Assembly: GCF_014384805.1 (NCBI RefSeq)
Contig: NZ_JACRSS010000001.1
Coordinates: 496,001-560,000 of the forward strand
Source: Guopingia tenuis
Lineage (GTDB): Bacteria; Bacillota; Clostridia; Christensenellales; Christensenellaceae
DNA length: 64,000 nt
Direction: 5' to 3'
The notes beneath the pieces are model-generated. The model saw only the letters and a program-made list of their open reading frames with translations, searched no databases and was not told where the DNA came from. The position numbers and the translations under genes were made by a program. This document shows, piece after piece, positions 1 to 8,982 of the stretch (its first letter is position 1; every line of letters starts with the position of its first letter).

Positions 1-425
1 ACGGTGCCGGTCATAATCTCATTTTCCTTTTCAATATACTGGTCAAAGATAATGCCGCGCTCGGCCTCCCGGATGCGCTGCACCACCACCTGCTTGGCGG
101 TCTGCGCCGCAATCCGTCCAAAGGAAGAAGGCGTAACTTCCACTTCGATGGTGTCCCCCACCTCATAGGCGGGATTGATGGCCCGGGCGTCGTCCAGGCT
201 CATTTCAAAGGTTTCGTCAAACACATCGTCCACGACGTTTTTCTCGGCAAATACCTTGATTTCGCCCGTCTCCTGGTCGATGGTCACCCGCGCGTTCTGC
301 GTAATGCCAAAATTGCGTTTATAGGCAGAGATCAGGGCCGTTTCGATGGCATCAATCAAGATCTCTTTGCTGATTCCCTTCTCCCGCTCTAAATCTTCCA
401 AAGCGTTCATAAATTCTGCGTTCAT
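1..425 (-). CDS. nusA: Transcription factor NusA, N-terminal part (cut by window edge)
   Basis: NusA binds RNA polymerase and nascent RNA and modulates pausing, termination and antitermination. About 141 N-terminal residues are visible, running off the left edge. They read as the NusA N-terminal RNA-polymerase-binding domain: a start MNAEFMNALEDLEREKGIS, then an ISAYKRNFG stretch, then VEVTPSSFGRIAAQTAKQVV just before the S1 domain would begin. The S1 and KH domains lie outside the window. The ATG has a purine-rich GGGGGGAA site 4 bases upstream. It follows rimP by 14 bases, the classic rimP-nusA pair, so both are probably one transcript. Confidence 0.96.
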   Translation of the reverse strand, partial: MNAEFMNALEDLEREKGISKEILIDAIETALISAYKRNFGITQNARVTIDQETGEIKVFAEKNVVDDVFDETFEMSLDDARAINPAYEVGDTIEVEVTPSSFGRIAAQTAKQVVVQRIREAERGIIFDQYIEKENEIMTGT

Positions 426-439
426 CTTGTTCCCCCCAA

Positions 440-904
440 TTAAAAATCTATATGCAGCCGCACCTGGGCAATCTGTTCCCGGGAAAACTGCATCTCCTTT
501 TGCCGTTCATCTGCAAGGACAAGGGTCTGCTCGTCAAAACGCATAAGCGTTCCGCAAAACTCCTTTTTGCCGTCTTGCTTCTGATACAGCTTCACATCCA
601 CCTTTTTTCCAATCGAATCCTGGAAATCCTTCTCCCGCTTCAATGGCCGGTCGATTCCCGGCGAAGATACGCATAAAACATAGGATTCCGAAATCGGATC
701 GGCAATATCCATGGGTTCGTCGATGGCGCGGCTGACCGCCTCGCAGTCGTCCAGATCCACGCCGCCCGGCTTATCGATATAAATGACAAGCTCGCTCTCG
801 CCGCCCTTTTTAAATGTATATTCGATATCCACCAGTGCAAAGCCCATTTGGGAAAGAATCGGCGCCACCACCGCTTCCACGGCTTCTTCCACTTTTTTTG
901 ACAA
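440..904 (-). CDS. rimP: Ribosome maturation factor RimP
   Basis: RimP helps maturation of the 30S subunit. The protein is 154 residues, normal for the family, and carries the SSPGIDRPL motif near the middle followed by the C-terminal SH3-like part. I chose the TTG at 904 because AGGAGG lies 7 bases upstream of it. A longer reading to 952 would put the start inside a leader hairpin and has no ribosome site. The gene precedes nusA and has its own promoter in the gap after rng. Confidence 0.94.
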   Translation of the reverse strand: MSKKVEEAVEAVVAPILSQMGFALVDIEYTFKKGGESELVIYIDKPGGVDLDDCEAVSRAIDEPMDIADPISESYVLCVSSPGIDRPLKREKDFQDSIGKKVDVKLYQKQDGKKEFCGTLMRFDEQTLVLADERQKEMQFSREQIAQVRLHIDF

Positions 905-951
905 ATTCCCGCCTCCTGTTAACGTGCTCTTAATTTGCCGATATAAAGTCA

Positions 952-976
952 AAGAGTGGGTGTTTCCCCCACTCTT
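952..976 (-). other. Leader hairpin upstream of rimP
   Basis: A perfect 9-base-pair inverted repeat (arms AAGAGTGGG and CCCACTCTT, 7-base loop) lies between the predicted rimP promoter and its TTG start. It has no clean T run, so it looks more like a leader structure or weak attenuator than a terminator. Confidence 0.5.
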
Positions 977-1003
977 CCATTCAAGAGCTCTATTTCAGCT
1001 CCC

Positions 1004-1032
1004 ATTTTAGCATAGTTGCGCGGGGTTTACAA
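1004..1032 (-). promoter_or_regulatory. Predicted promoter of rimP-nusA
   Basis: On the minus strand TTGTAA (1032-1027) and TAAAAT (1009-1004) are separated by exactly 17 bases, a good match to a housekeeping sigma-A promoter. It sits in the 160-base gap between rng and rimP. Confidence 0.6.
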
Positions 1033-1034
1033 GG

Positions 1035-1059
1035 AAAAAATCTCTTTTTCAGGGATTTT
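1035..1059 (-). terminator. Possible weak terminator after rng
   Basis: A short AAAATC/GATTTT stem followed by a T run on the minus strand directly after the rng stop. The stem is only about 6 base pairs, so read-through into rimP is likely. Confidence 0.35.
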
Positions 1060-1064
1060 CTCCA

Positions 1065-2606
1065 TCAACAGAAGACCATGGCCTCCTTGATCGCCTTTTC
1101 CTTTGCCTTTCCCTGTCCGCCAAGCGGCGTCACCTTGATTTCATGGGTATGGAAAAACTTGTTTTCCGAAATATAGAAGGACAGGCCCTCATAATCCGCG
1201 AGAATCGCCAGATTCTGGTTGTTTTTCTCAATGATATATTTGGCGACGCTGGGAGCCACCTCCACCAGATAGCTCGCCGCATCGTTATGCAGCACGACCC
1301 GGTTGACCTCCCGCCGCACCCGCATGGCCATGGCGGCATCTGAATAGACTTTTCCCTTGCCCGTGCAGTGGGGGCAGGTCGTCTGCAAAAGGGCGGACAG
1401 CTTGCGCCGCACCTTTTTGCGCGTCATCTCCACAAGGCCCAGCTCGGTGATCCCCAAAACGTTGGTTTTGGTCCGGTCCTGCTTCAGGGCCTCTTCCAGC
1501 GCCTCCACCACTTTCTGCTTGTTTTCTTCGCTCTCCATGTCGATGAAGTCGATAACCACGATCCCGCCGATATCCCGCAGGCGGAGCTGCCGGGCGATCT
1601 CTTTGGCCGCCTCGATGTTGGCCGTGAGGATCGTTTCCTGAAAATCGTTTTCGCCGATATATTTGCCGGTGTTGACGTCAATTACCGTCAGCGCCTCGGT
1701 CTCGTCAATCACAAGATAGGAGCCGTTGTTCATCCAAACCTTGCGCTGCATGGCCTTTTCGATTTTGTTTTCGATGCCATAGACGTCGAATATATTCTCC
1801 TCCGAATCAAAGTATTTCACCTTGTCCAGCAGAGCCGGCGTCGTGATCTCCACAACCGCCAGCACCTTTTCATAATAATCCTTATCCTTGATGACAAACT
1901 GATCGATATCGTTGTTGAACAAATCCCGCACTGTCCGGAACAAAAGCGTCTCCTCGGAATGGATCAGCCGGGGCGCCGAAAAGAAATCCGCCTTGGACTG
2001 GATCTTTCCCCAAAGCCGGGCAAGGAACTGCATTTCGCTCTCAAATTCCTCCCGGGTGCCGCCCTCTGCCGCCGTCCGCACGATCACGCCCATCCCTTCG
2101 GGCTTGATCTGGGAAAACAGGTCCTTGAGCCGCTCGCGCTCGGCCTCGTTCACAATCTTGCGGGATACGCCCACATGATCCACCGTGGGCATCAAAACCA
2201 TCATCCGTCCCGGAAGTGTGATATGCGTGGTGACCCTGGCGCCTTTGGTTCCTCCCTGCTGCTTCAAAACCTGCACCATGATCTCCTGGCCCTGCTTGAG
2301 CATATCGCGGATATTCATCTGCTTTAGCTGCTTATCGATGTCCTCCGGCTTTTCCCCTTCAAATTCAAAATCCGATTTATCCACCAGAATATCGCCCGCA
2401 TAGAGAAATGCGTTTTTGTCCAGGCCCACGTCCACAAACGCCGCCTGCATTCCCGGAAGGATATTGCAGACACGCCCTTTATAGATATTCCCCACCAGTC
2501 TTTCGCAGCCGCGCATCTCCACATGGATCTCCGCCAGCTCGCCATCCTCCAAAAGCGCCACCCGCGCCTCATGAGGATTAACGTCTGCGATAATTTCTTT
2601 TTTCAT
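1065..2606 (-). CDS. rng: Ribonuclease G/E family endoribonuclease
   Basis: An RNase E/G type endoribonuclease that cuts single-stranded AU-rich RNA in rRNA maturation and mRNA turnover. It has 513 residues, the length of RNase G and without the long RNase E tail. Visible are an N-terminal S1 RNA-binding part (residues about 35-125), the metal-binding catalytic aspartates in IDVNTGK and VVIDFIDM (about 310-360), and the Zn-link CPHCTGKG (about 415) used for dimerisation. The ATG is preceded by GGAGG at 7 bases. In many Clostridia rng follows the two radical-SAM genes found here, usually before rplU-rpmA; here rimP-nusA follow instead. Confidence 0.95.
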   Translation of the reverse strand: MKKEIIADVNPHEARVALLEDGELAEIHVEMRGCERLVGNIYKGRVCNILPGMQAAFVDVGLDKNAFLYAGDILVDKSDFEFEGEKPEDIDKQLKQMNIRDMLKQGQEIMVQVLKQQGGTKGARVTTHITLPGRMMVLMPTVDHVGVSRKIVNEAERERLKDLFSQIKPEGMGVIVRTAAEGGTREEFESEMQFLARLWGKIQSKADFFSAPRLIHSEETLLFRTVRDLFNNDIDQFVIKDKDYYEKVLAVVEITTPALLDKVKYFDSEENIFDVYGIENKIEKAMQRKVWMNNGSYLVIDETEALTVIDVNTGKYIGENDFQETILTANIEAAKEIARQLRLRDIGGIVVIDFIDMESEENKQKVVEALEEALKQDRTKTNVLGITELGLVEMTRKKVRRKLSALLQTTCPHCTGKGKVYSDAAMAMRVRREVNRVVLHNDAASYLVEVAPSVAKYIIEKNNQNLAILADYEGLSFYISENKFFHTHEIKVTPLGGQGKAKEKAIKEAMVFC

Positions 2607-2643
2607 GAACGAACCTCCAAAAAACTTATCTCATAGGCCCCGG

Positions 2644-3312
2644 TCACCGCTGAAAAAGCGTATCCAAAGCCTTTAAATTGCCGTCTTGCAGCGTATACAG
2701 CTCTTTTCGCACTACCCTGCCGGAAAAAGCCCTGCCGGTCTGCCGGGCCAGCGTATCCAGGAGTGTAAAAGGGCTCAGGGACTGAGAACCGGACAGAGCC
2801 AGCCACAGCAGGATTGTATCTCCCGCCATTTCCGCATGAAGAATCAGCGGGCGGATATCCATTTCCCGGGTTTTCCCCTTGCGCATTTTGGTAATCACAC
2901 AATGTTCCTGCGCCAGAAGGGCACGGAGCGCCTCTCCCAGCTCCCGGGCATTTTCTTCGGGATAGACCTCATAGGCCGCCGCTTCCACCAGAGCCATGAG
3001 CTTTTTCCCCGGCTCTTCCAGCTCTCCCACGGCTTCCACGCAAAAGCCGCCGGGAAGCGCCCGGCATAATAGTTCTTTCACCTGCTCCGGCTCCACTGGC
3101 GCCGTGGTGAAAAACTCCATATATTCCCCCGTGGATTCCAGGCCTACGGCCATGGCCGAGGCAAAAGAGGTCACGATATGGGGGTTAAATCCCTGGGAAT
3201 ACCGTACAGGCAGGCCTGTGCGGCGCAGGGTTCTGGAAAACATGCTCTGCACGTCCAGATGCGAGATAAACTTTGTCATCCCGAGGCGGGAAAACTTTAC
3301 GCCGATTCTCAT
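2644..3312 (-). CDS. DUF2344 / TIGR03936 radical-SAM-linked protein
   Basis: A 222-residue protein that starts MRIGVKFSRLGMTKFISHLD, the signature of the TIGR03936/DUF2344 family. Members are encoded beside, or fused to, the TIGR03960 radical-SAM protein. Its start overlaps the stop of that gene by four bases (ATGA), so the two are translationally coupled and probably act together. Function is not established; a link to RNA modification or ribosome-related work has been assumed only from gene neighbourhood with rng. No membrane segment is visible. Confidence 0.88.
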   Translation of the reverse strand: MRIGVKFSRLGMTKFISHLDVQSMFSRTLRRTGLPVRYSQGFNPHIVTSFASAMAVGLESTGEYMEFFTTAPVEPEQVKELLCRALPGGFCVEAVGELEEPGKKLMALVEAAAYEVYPEENARELGEALRALLAQEHCVITKMRKGKTREMDIRPLILHAEMAGDTILLWLALSGSQSLSPFTLLDTLARQTGRAFSGRVVRKELYTLQDGNLKALDTLFQR

Positions 3313-5141
3313 TTTTCAAAGCACCTCCCGCCAAGGCCGCAGCCCGTGCAGCCCTCCCGGCAGTCGGGCGTGCAGACCGCTTCCCGGGCCCGCTTCAGCT
3401 CCCGCACCAGATAGGATTTTTTTACATAGCAGTCGATATGATCCCAGGGCAGAATTTCGTCTACATCCCGCTCCCGGTAGATATAGAATTCCGGATCAAT
3501 GCCCGCCCGCAAAAAGGCGTCCGTCCAGAATTCATTTTGAAAATAATCCTGCCAGCTGTCAAACATGGCTCCGTTTTCCTGGGCATATAGCAGAACCTTT
3601 CCCAGCCGCCGGTCGCCCCGGGCGAAAACGGCTTCCAGATAGCTTAGCTGCGCCTCATGCCAATTATAGCGCACGCCGCGCATTTTCAGCTGCTCCCGCA
3701 GGTATTCCTGTTTGGCATGCAGCTCGTCCATCGTATCCTGTTTTTCCCATTGGAAGGGAGTAAACGGCTTGGGGACAAAGGAAGATGTGCTCACATGAAT
3801 GCTGAGCGCGCCCGACCGCTGTTCTTTGGGCAACGAGAAAAACACCCCGCGAATCTTTTTCACCAGATCCACAATGCCGTCCAAATCGGCATAAGTCTCC
3901 GTGGGCAAGCCGATCATAAAATATAGCTTTATGCTGCTGGCGCCGCTTTCAAAGGCATAGCGAACGCCCCGCATGATGTCCTCTTCGGTAATATTCTTGT
4001 TGATGACGTCCCGCAGGCGCTGGGTCCCCGCCTCAGGGGCAAAGGTATAGCTGCTCTTGCGCGCTCCCTGCATGCGCTTGGCATATTCCTTGTCAAAAGA
4101 GTCGATGCGCAGAGACGGCAGCGAAACACTGACATGATCCTTCTCATATTTCTCGATGAGGCCGATAGACAGCTCCTCAATGGTGCTGTAGTCCCCCGAA
4201 CTCAGCGATAAAAGGGAAATCTCCTCATATCCCGTGTCCTTCAGGATACAGTCCGCCTGGCGGAACAGCGTCTCCTGCTTCCGCTCCCGCACAGGCCGAT
4301 AGATAAATCCCGCCTGGCAGAACCGGCATCCCCGGGTGCAGCCGCGGAAAATCTCCAGAACTGCCCGGTCGTGGACAGGGCGCAGGAACGGCACCATAAA
4401 TTTTTCCGGATAATACGACGCATCCAAATCCTTCACATACCGCTTGCGGATGGGCATCTGCGGCCCATCTATGGATGCCACCCTTCCGTCCGCGCAATAT
4501 GTTATGGTATAGAGCGAGGGGACATACACTCCCGGGATCTGCGCCGCCTCTTCCAGAAAGGCCTTCTTCTCAAATCCCTTTTCCTTGTGGGCCTTATAGA
4601 GGTCGAGCAGTTCCATGTTGACCTCTTCTCCCTCCCCGATGATGAACAGATCGATAAAATCCGCCAGAGGCTCGGCATTATAGGTGCAGGCGCCGCCCGC
4701 AATGACCAGGGGAAGCCCGTCCCGCTGGGAAGCCAGCTTGGGAAGCCCCGCCAGCTCCAGCATGGCGAGAACCGTCGTATAACACATCTCATAGGAGAGA
4801 TTGAACCCAATGATATCAAATTCTGCCGCGGGCGTATAGGTTTCCAGAGAATAGAGAGGAATCCCCGCCTCCTTCATGCAGTCCTGCATGTCCTTAAAGG
4901 GCGCATAGGTGCGCTCGGCATAGGTATCCTCCCGCTCGTTGGTCAGATGGTAGAGAATGGTTGTCCCCAGATGGGACATGCCCACTTCATAAACGTCCGG
5001 AAAAGCGAACAAAAAGCGAATGGGAACATCCACTGGCTTGCGGACCATATTCGGCTCTCCGCCGATATACCGCGCCGGTTTCTCCACCTTGGGCAATATG
5101 CTCTCCAAAACTTTCCGATCTATCAAAAGGTCTTCCTCCAC
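3309..5141 (-). CDS. TIGR03960 B12-binding-like radical SAM protein
   Basis: A 610-residue radical-SAM enzyme. The N-terminal third resembles a B12-binding Rossmann domain (PDVYEVGMSHLG, FNLSYEMCYTT, VIAGGACTYN, FIIGEGEE). The [4Fe-4S] motif CTRGCRFCQAG (C-x3-C-x2-C) follows near residue 270, then a typical TIM-barrel, with cysteines clustered at the extreme C-terminus (CTPDCREGCTGCGLGGRC) that could bind a second cluster. The family is widespread in Clostridia next to rng; the substrate is unknown. It is coupled by an ATGA overlap to the DUF2344 gene. Confidence 0.9.
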   Translation of the reverse strand: MEEDLLIDRKVLESILPKVEKPARYIGGEPNMVRKPVDVPIRFLFAFPDVYEVGMSHLGTTILYHLTNEREDTYAERTYAPFKDMQDCMKEAGIPLYSLETYTPAAEFDIIGFNLSYEMCYTTVLAMLELAGLPKLASQRDGLPLVIAGGACTYNAEPLADFIDLFIIGEGEEVNMELLDLYKAHKEKGFEKKAFLEEAAQIPGVYVPSLYTITYCADGRVASIDGPQMPIRKRYVKDLDASYYPEKFMVPFLRPVHDRAVLEIFRGCTRGCRFCQAGFIYRPVRERKQETLFRQADCILKDTGYEEISLLSLSSGDYSTIEELSIGLIEKYEKDHVSVSLPSLRIDSFDKEYAKRMQGARKSSYTFAPEAGTQRLRDVINKNITEEDIMRGVRYAFESGASSIKLYFMIGLPTETYADLDGIVDLVKKIRGVFFSLPKEQRSGALSIHVSTSSFVPKPFTPFQWEKQDTMDELHAKQEYLREQLKMRGVRYNWHEAQLSYLEAVFARGDRRLGKVLLYAQENGAMFDSWQDYFQNEFWTDAFLRAGIDPEFYIYRERDVDEILPWDHIDCYVKKSYLVRELKRAREAVCTPDCREGCTGCGLGGRCFEK

Positions 5142-5151
5142 AAATATCCAA

Positions 5152-5181
5152 ATAAAAAGTATGGCCGCATGAACCGCGGCC
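5152..5181 (-). terminator. Terminator after the VOC gene
   Basis: GGCCGC/GCGGCC stem with a 7-base loop; on the minus strand it is followed after three bases by TTTTT, about 100 bases past the VOC-protein stop and before the radical-SAM start. Confidence 0.6.
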
Positions 5182-5282
5182 TCTTTGCATGTCTCTTCTT
5201 TTGCTGCCCGTCAGACGGCACGACTTCTGCTGTTTCCAATAATATCTATATAGGCTTTAGACGAGAAATATCCCGCCGGCGC

Positions 5283-5669
5283 CTATGCGCTATACACACA
5301 AATTTCCACTAAATTCCCGTCTGGATCGCGTAAATATACGCTCTGCATTTCTCCCAAAGCCCCAATCCGCTTAACAATCCCCATTTCCGGCTCCAGCGGC
5401 GCTTTCTTCTTCTGCAGTTCCTTATATATTTCCTGAATGCTGCCTTCCGCCCGGACGCAGAAATCTTGGCTGCCATAGGCCGGAACGGCCGCAACAGGTC
5501 TGGCCCCTGTTTGCATCTCATGCAGATGGATTTTGCAGTCTCCAAACAGCAATGCCGTATTCACTCCCCGCTGCTCAGCGCGCATGTCCAAAATATCCCT
5601 ATAAAACTCAATTGCAGCCTGCAAATCTGAAACTACAAGAACAATATGATCCATCCCTTTTAGCTTCAC
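5283..5669 (-). CDS. VOC (glyoxalase/bleomycin-resistance fold) family protein
   Basis: A 128-residue single vicinal-oxygen-chelate protein with the two beta-alpha-beta-beta-beta halves: MDHIVLVVSDLQAAIEFYRDILDM at the start and YLRDPDGNLVEICVYS at the end. The likely metal ligands are the His of MDHIV, a His in KIHLHEM and the Glu of VEICV. I chose GTG at 5669 because AGGAG lies 7 bases upstream. Substrate cannot be told. It has its own promoter and terminator, so it looks like a single-gene insertion into the otherwise conserved spoIVFB / radical-SAM neighbourhood. Confidence 0.88.
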   Translation of the reverse strand: MKLKGMDHIVLVVSDLQAAIEFYRDILDMRAEQRGVNTALLFGDCKIHLHEMQTGARPVAAVPAYGSQDFCVRAEGSIQEIYKELQKKKAPLEPEMGIVKRIGALGEMQSVYLRDPDGNLVEICVYSA

Positions 5670-5731
5670 TGCCACACTCCTGCAAAACAAAATACACGCA
5701 TTCCTGCTTTTGCGCAATTCAAACCTTTGCT

Positions 5732-5760
5732 ATTATACCATCAATCCCAAGAGAGGTCAA
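5732..5760 (-). promoter_or_regulatory. Predicted promoter of the VOC gene
   Basis: Minus-strand TTGACC (5760-5755), 17-base spacer, consensus TATAAT (5737-5732). The start site would fall about 55 bases before the GTG. Confidence 0.72.
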
Positions 5761-5782
5761 ACATCAACCCGCAAAATACCTT

Positions 5783-6655
5783 TTATTTTTCCTGGGTCAG
5801 CGTCTGCATGGGAGCGGCCGTTCCCTCTTTTACCACGCCCCGCAGCAGCTCGGATTCGCTCAGCCGTCCGATCACCCGAAGGTCATCATCCAAAACATAG
5901 ACCATATTATATTTGCGGGTATCCAGGTCGGGAAGCACTTCCCCCATCGTCCGGCTTTTGTGTACGGCCAGATTTTTTATGTCCACCGTCGTCCGCCGTC
6001 GAATGGCGTCCCGCTTTCCAGTGGTGTTTTTCAAAAACATATAGGCGGCATTTTTAAAATGGCGGATGGAAGCATAGAGCATGAAGCTGCTCATGAGCAG
6101 GATCGTGGGATTGAAATTTCCTGTCGCCGCCATATAAATCCCTATACCCAAAAGCAAGCTCCCCACGCAGATTCCCAGAATGCTGGTGAGCCGCGTCGCC
6201 CGAAGCGGCGGCATGCTGATGCTCAAAACCGAAGCCAGAATCCGCCCGCCGTCCAGCGGCAGGGCCGGCAGGAGATTCATGGCCGCCAGCATGACGTTGG
6301 ATCGGAAAAAGGCCTCCAAAAAGGCCGAAGGCTCCGCAAACCGCAGGGCAACATAACAGGCCGCTGCCGTGAGAATGTTGACGGCCGGGCCGGCCGCCGC
6401 CATGGCGATCTCCTTGCTTCCATTGATTACGGCAAAGCTCTCCACATGAGCCGTGCACCCAAAGGGCATCAGCTCCAGGCTGGAAACCCGCACACCCAGG
6501 GCCGAGGCCATAATGGAATGGGCGCATTCATGGAGAAAAAGCGCGGCAAAAAAGGCCGCAACAGAGGCGGCCCCATTGATACATGCCATGACGATGGCGA
6601 CGGGGATAAAGATCAAATTGATGACCAGCCGCCCATCCAACAGCTTGATGCTCAT
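5783..6655 (-). CDS. spoIVFB: SpoIVFB-type site-2 membrane metalloprotease (M50)
   Basis: An intramembrane zinc protease; in Bacillus SpoIVFB cuts pro-sigma-K during sporulation. The 290-residue protein has multiple membrane helices, the zinc motif HECAH at residues 42-46, the second M50 motif LPLDGGRI, and a C-terminal CBS-like segment (VHKSRTMGEVLPDL to VIGRLSESELL), an arrangement known for SpoIVFB. The start at 6655 overlaps the spoIVFA stop as ATGA; the longer reading frame upstream lies inside spoIVFA. That coupling supports the two proteins forming one complex. Confidence 0.9.
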   Translation of the reverse strand: MSIKLLDGRLVINLIFIPVAIVMACINGAASVAAFFAALFLHECAHSIMASALGVRVSSLELMPFGCTAHVESFAVINGSKEIAMAAAGPAVNILTAAACYVALRFAEPSAFLEAFFRSNVMLAAMNLLPALPLDGGRILASVLSISMPPLRATRLTSILGICVGSLLLGIGIYMAATGNFNPTILLMSSFMLYASIRHFKNAAYMFLKNTTGKRDAIRRRTTVDIKNLAVHKSRTMGEVLPDLDTRKYNMVYVLDDDLRVIGRLSESELLRGVVKEGTAAPMQTLTQEK

Positions 6656-7398
6656 TTTCCAACAACCGTTTCGTTCACGTCTTTGGCGCTCAGAGAATCC
6701 ACATAACCGATATTGCTCACCGTTTCCAGGCAAAGGACTTCGCCCGAGAGCTTGCCGATGGTCTGCGCCGTTGTCACCTGGTCCCCGGCCGTCACCGTGG
6801 GGATGAGTCCCTGATAGGTGGTCTGCGTGCTGTTGTTGTTCTCAACGATTACTGTATCCTGGGTGGTCTTTATGACAGTGCCTGAGAGAATCGAGCTGAC
6901 GTCCGTGTTGGCTTCGCTTTTGATCTTCACGCCCTTTTCGGTTTCCGAAAATGTCTCCACCACTTCTCCCTCCAGAGGCAGGCTGTATGCCGATGCGCTG
7001 ACCGCAGTGGCGTCTGACTGTTCCTCTCCATTCACAAATTTCAGGCGGCCCAAATCTTCATCCATCTGCATTTCGCTGGATGTCGCCTCCTCAATGCCTT
7101 GGGAAACGTTGTTGGCTATGGTCGTATCCATGGATTTGATTCCCCAGATTCCAAAAGCCAGAAGAGCGCAGATCGCCGTGTTCCGGAGCAGTTTTTTATA
7201 GGTATGGGGCATCGCTTCCCCTTTTTTCTTCCATTCTCCCCATGCGCCGAACTTCGTCCGCTTCTCTTCTTTCCCGGGCAATTGACGCATGCGCTCCTCA
7301 TCAAAAATTCGGTCGCGGCTTTGGCTCGCTGTCCGCGAGACAAACTCTGTGTTGCTGGTGGTCTGCCGGTTTCTTTTTTCCTCCATATGCGTTTTCAT
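6652..7398 (-). CDS. spoIVFA: SpoIVFA-like M23-type membrane protein
   Basis: A 248-residue protein with an Arg/Lys-rich cytoplasmic N-terminus, one membrane segment (TAICALLAFGIWGIKSM, about residues 93-110) and an extracytoplasmic part ending in a degenerate LytM/M23 domain (residues about 145-245). Zinc-binding His residues of active M23 peptidases are not visible, as is normal for SpoIVFA, which regulates SpoIVFB rather than cutting peptidoglycan. The start is uncertain: an ATG five codons downstream is also possible. Confidence 0.82.
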   Translation of the reverse strand: MKTHMEEKRNRQTTSNTEFVSRTASQSRDRIFDEERMRQLPGKEEKRTKFGAWGEWKKKGEAMPHTYKKLLRNTAICALLAFGIWGIKSMDTTIANNVSQGIEEATSSEMQMDEDLGRLKFVNGEEQSDATAVSASAYSLPLEGEVVETFSETEKGVKIKSEANTDVSSILSGTVIKTTQDTVIVENNNSTQTTYQGLIPTVTAGDQVTTAQTIGKLSGEVLCLETVSNIGYVDSLSAKDVNETVVGK

Positions 7399-7484
7399 TC
7401 CTTTCTATCCGGAAATTGCCGGTATCAATTCCTTCTCTTTTCTATGTATATGGGAAGGCTTCCCAAAATATATCCCCGCAAAAG

Positions 7485-7513
7485 AAAAGAGGACGAATTT
7501 CTCGTCCCCTTTT
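7485..7513 (-). terminator. Terminator after rodA
   Basis: AAAAG-GGACGA / TCGTCC-CTTTT stem just past the rodA stop, followed on the minus strand by a T-rich run. It separates rodA from spoIVFAB. Confidence 0.72.
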
Positions 7514-7524
7514 TTCCAAAACCG

Positions 7525-8694
7525 CTATATATTATATCGCGTTCGCCGCATATTCACATTGAGCACCAGCCCCAGTGCCAGCATCATTGTCAGCATATTG
7601 GAACCGCCATAGCTGAACAGGGGAAGCGGAATACCCGTCACCGGCATCAGCCCGATGTTCATGCCGATATTTTCAAACACATGGAACAGCAGCATGAAGG
7701 ATACTCCCAAAATGAGATACGTTCCAAAATCGTCCTTGGCCCGCATGGAAAGCCGAATCAGACGATAGATCAGCAGCCCATAGAGAATAATCAGAATCAT
7801 TCCTCCCACAAAGCCCACGGCCTCGCTGGTAGCGGCAAAAATAAAGTCGGTCTGCTTTTCCGGCAGATAATTCCCCTGCTGGGTCAGCAGGTCATCGGAA
7901 AACAGCCCCTTGCCGTTGAGTCCGCCCGAGCTCCCGACGATTTTCGCCCGGAGCATATGAAATCCCGATCCCTCGGTATCCCGGGAAGGATCGAAAAACG
8001 TATAGATCCGCTCTTTTTGGTAATCCGCCATAAAGAGCCACGCCACCGGCAGCATGGCCAGGGCGCCGCCCAGCAGCGACCCAATAATCTTAAAGCTGGT
8101 TTTGGACATGAAGAGCAGCCCAATAAACACCACGGCATATACCATGGCAGAGCCCCAGTCCGGCTGCAAAAGGATCAGTCCGAAGGGAATGAGAAAACGC
8201 CAAAGCATGGGCCAGATATCGCGGAAACGGGTAATTCCTTCGGTTTTTCCTTCCGTGCGCTGGGCAAATTCCTTGGCCAGCACCACGATCATCAGGATCT
8301 TGCAGAACTCAGCGGGCTGAATGCCCCGGTTTCCGATCTTAAACCAGCCTGTTGTTCCATTGATGGTTTGCCCAAATAACCAGACAGCCACCAGCAGCGC
8401 CACCATGATCCAATACATAATATTGGAAAAATCCCGCAGATTATTATAATCCAAAAATAACAGAACGATTATAGCCGCAATCCCAATCCCAAAAAAGATC
8501 AGTTGCAGCCCAGCATAGCTCCAATCCAGCTGTCCCAAATATTCTTCAAACGTCATATCCTCGCCGGAAAACCCTGGAGAAGTTGCGCTTGTAACCGCAA
8601 TGGCTCCATAGATAACAATAGCGACCACGATTATAAGCAGGAACCAATCTATATTTTTTAACATGCTCTTGCTGAAGAGATTGTTTTTTTTCAT
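7525..8694 (-). CDS. rodA: RodA/FtsW/SpoVE family peptidoglycan polymerase
   Basis: A SEDS-family glycosyltransferase that polymerises lipid II. The 389-residue protein has about ten membrane helices and SEDS hallmarks such as GIQPAEFCKI, LLQPDWGSAMVY, the long outer loop ending LTQQGNYLPEKQTDFIFAATSEAVGFVGG, and PVTGIPLPLFSYGGSN. Its place beside minCDE, mrdA and mreBCD argues for RodA (elongation) rather than FtsW or SpoVE, but family membership alone does not decide this. Confidence 0.92.
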   Translation of the reverse strand: MKKNNLFSKSMLKNIDWFLLIIVVAIVIYGAIAVTSATSPGFSGEDMTFEEYLGQLDWSYAGLQLIFFGIGIAAIIVLLFLDYNNLRDFSNIMYWIMVALLVAVWLFGQTINGTTGWFKIGNRGIQPAEFCKILMIVVLAKEFAQRTEGKTEGITRFRDIWPMLWRFLIPFGLILLQPDWGSAMVYAVVFIGLLFMSKTSFKIIGSLLGGALAMLPVAWLFMADYQKERIYTFFDPSRDTEGSGFHMLRAKIVGSSGGLNGKGLFSDDLLTQQGNYLPEKQTDFIFAATSEAVGFVGGMILIILYGLLIYRLIRLSMRAKDDFGTYLILGVSFMLLFHVFENIGMNIGLMPVTGIPLPLFSYGGSNMLTMMLALGLVLNVNMRRTRYNI

Positions 8695-8737
8695 TCGTTG
8701 AACAACGTCCTTCCGGTTCTTTCGTATCTGTTTATTT

Positions 8738-8767
8738 AGTATACACTATTTGCGCCCGGCCTGGCAA
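8738..8767 (-). promoter_or_regulatory. Predicted promoter of rodA
   Basis: Minus-strand TTGCCA, 18-base spacer, TATACT, about 45 bases before the rodA start. Confidence 0.55.
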
Positions 8768-8980
8768 ATCCGTCATAAAAAGTTCATAAACCTTTGACAA
8801 CATATTCGCATGCAAAACGGCATTCTCCCCCTCTGCTCTGCATACCGTATGCGGGAAAACTCCTTCCGGCTATTTTTGCCTGCCGCATTTCCGTTTCCTT
8901 TTATTGCGCGCCGGCAAACGGCAGCCCCTTCAGAGCCTTTTTATCCGGGGCAACTCTTCTCTTCCGTTTATTGATTTCAC
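8768..8980. other. Intergenic stretch between minE and rodA, no gene seen
   Basis: This stretch lies between the rodA promoter and the minE terminator. Short open frames exist but none has a ribosome site or a family resemblance. Confidence 0.5.
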
Positions 8981-8982
8981 AA

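Noticed and set aside
5552..6706. 384-codon plus-strand frame opposite spoIVFB
   Set aside because: Lies on the complement of an M50 protease with all motifs; no ribosome site.
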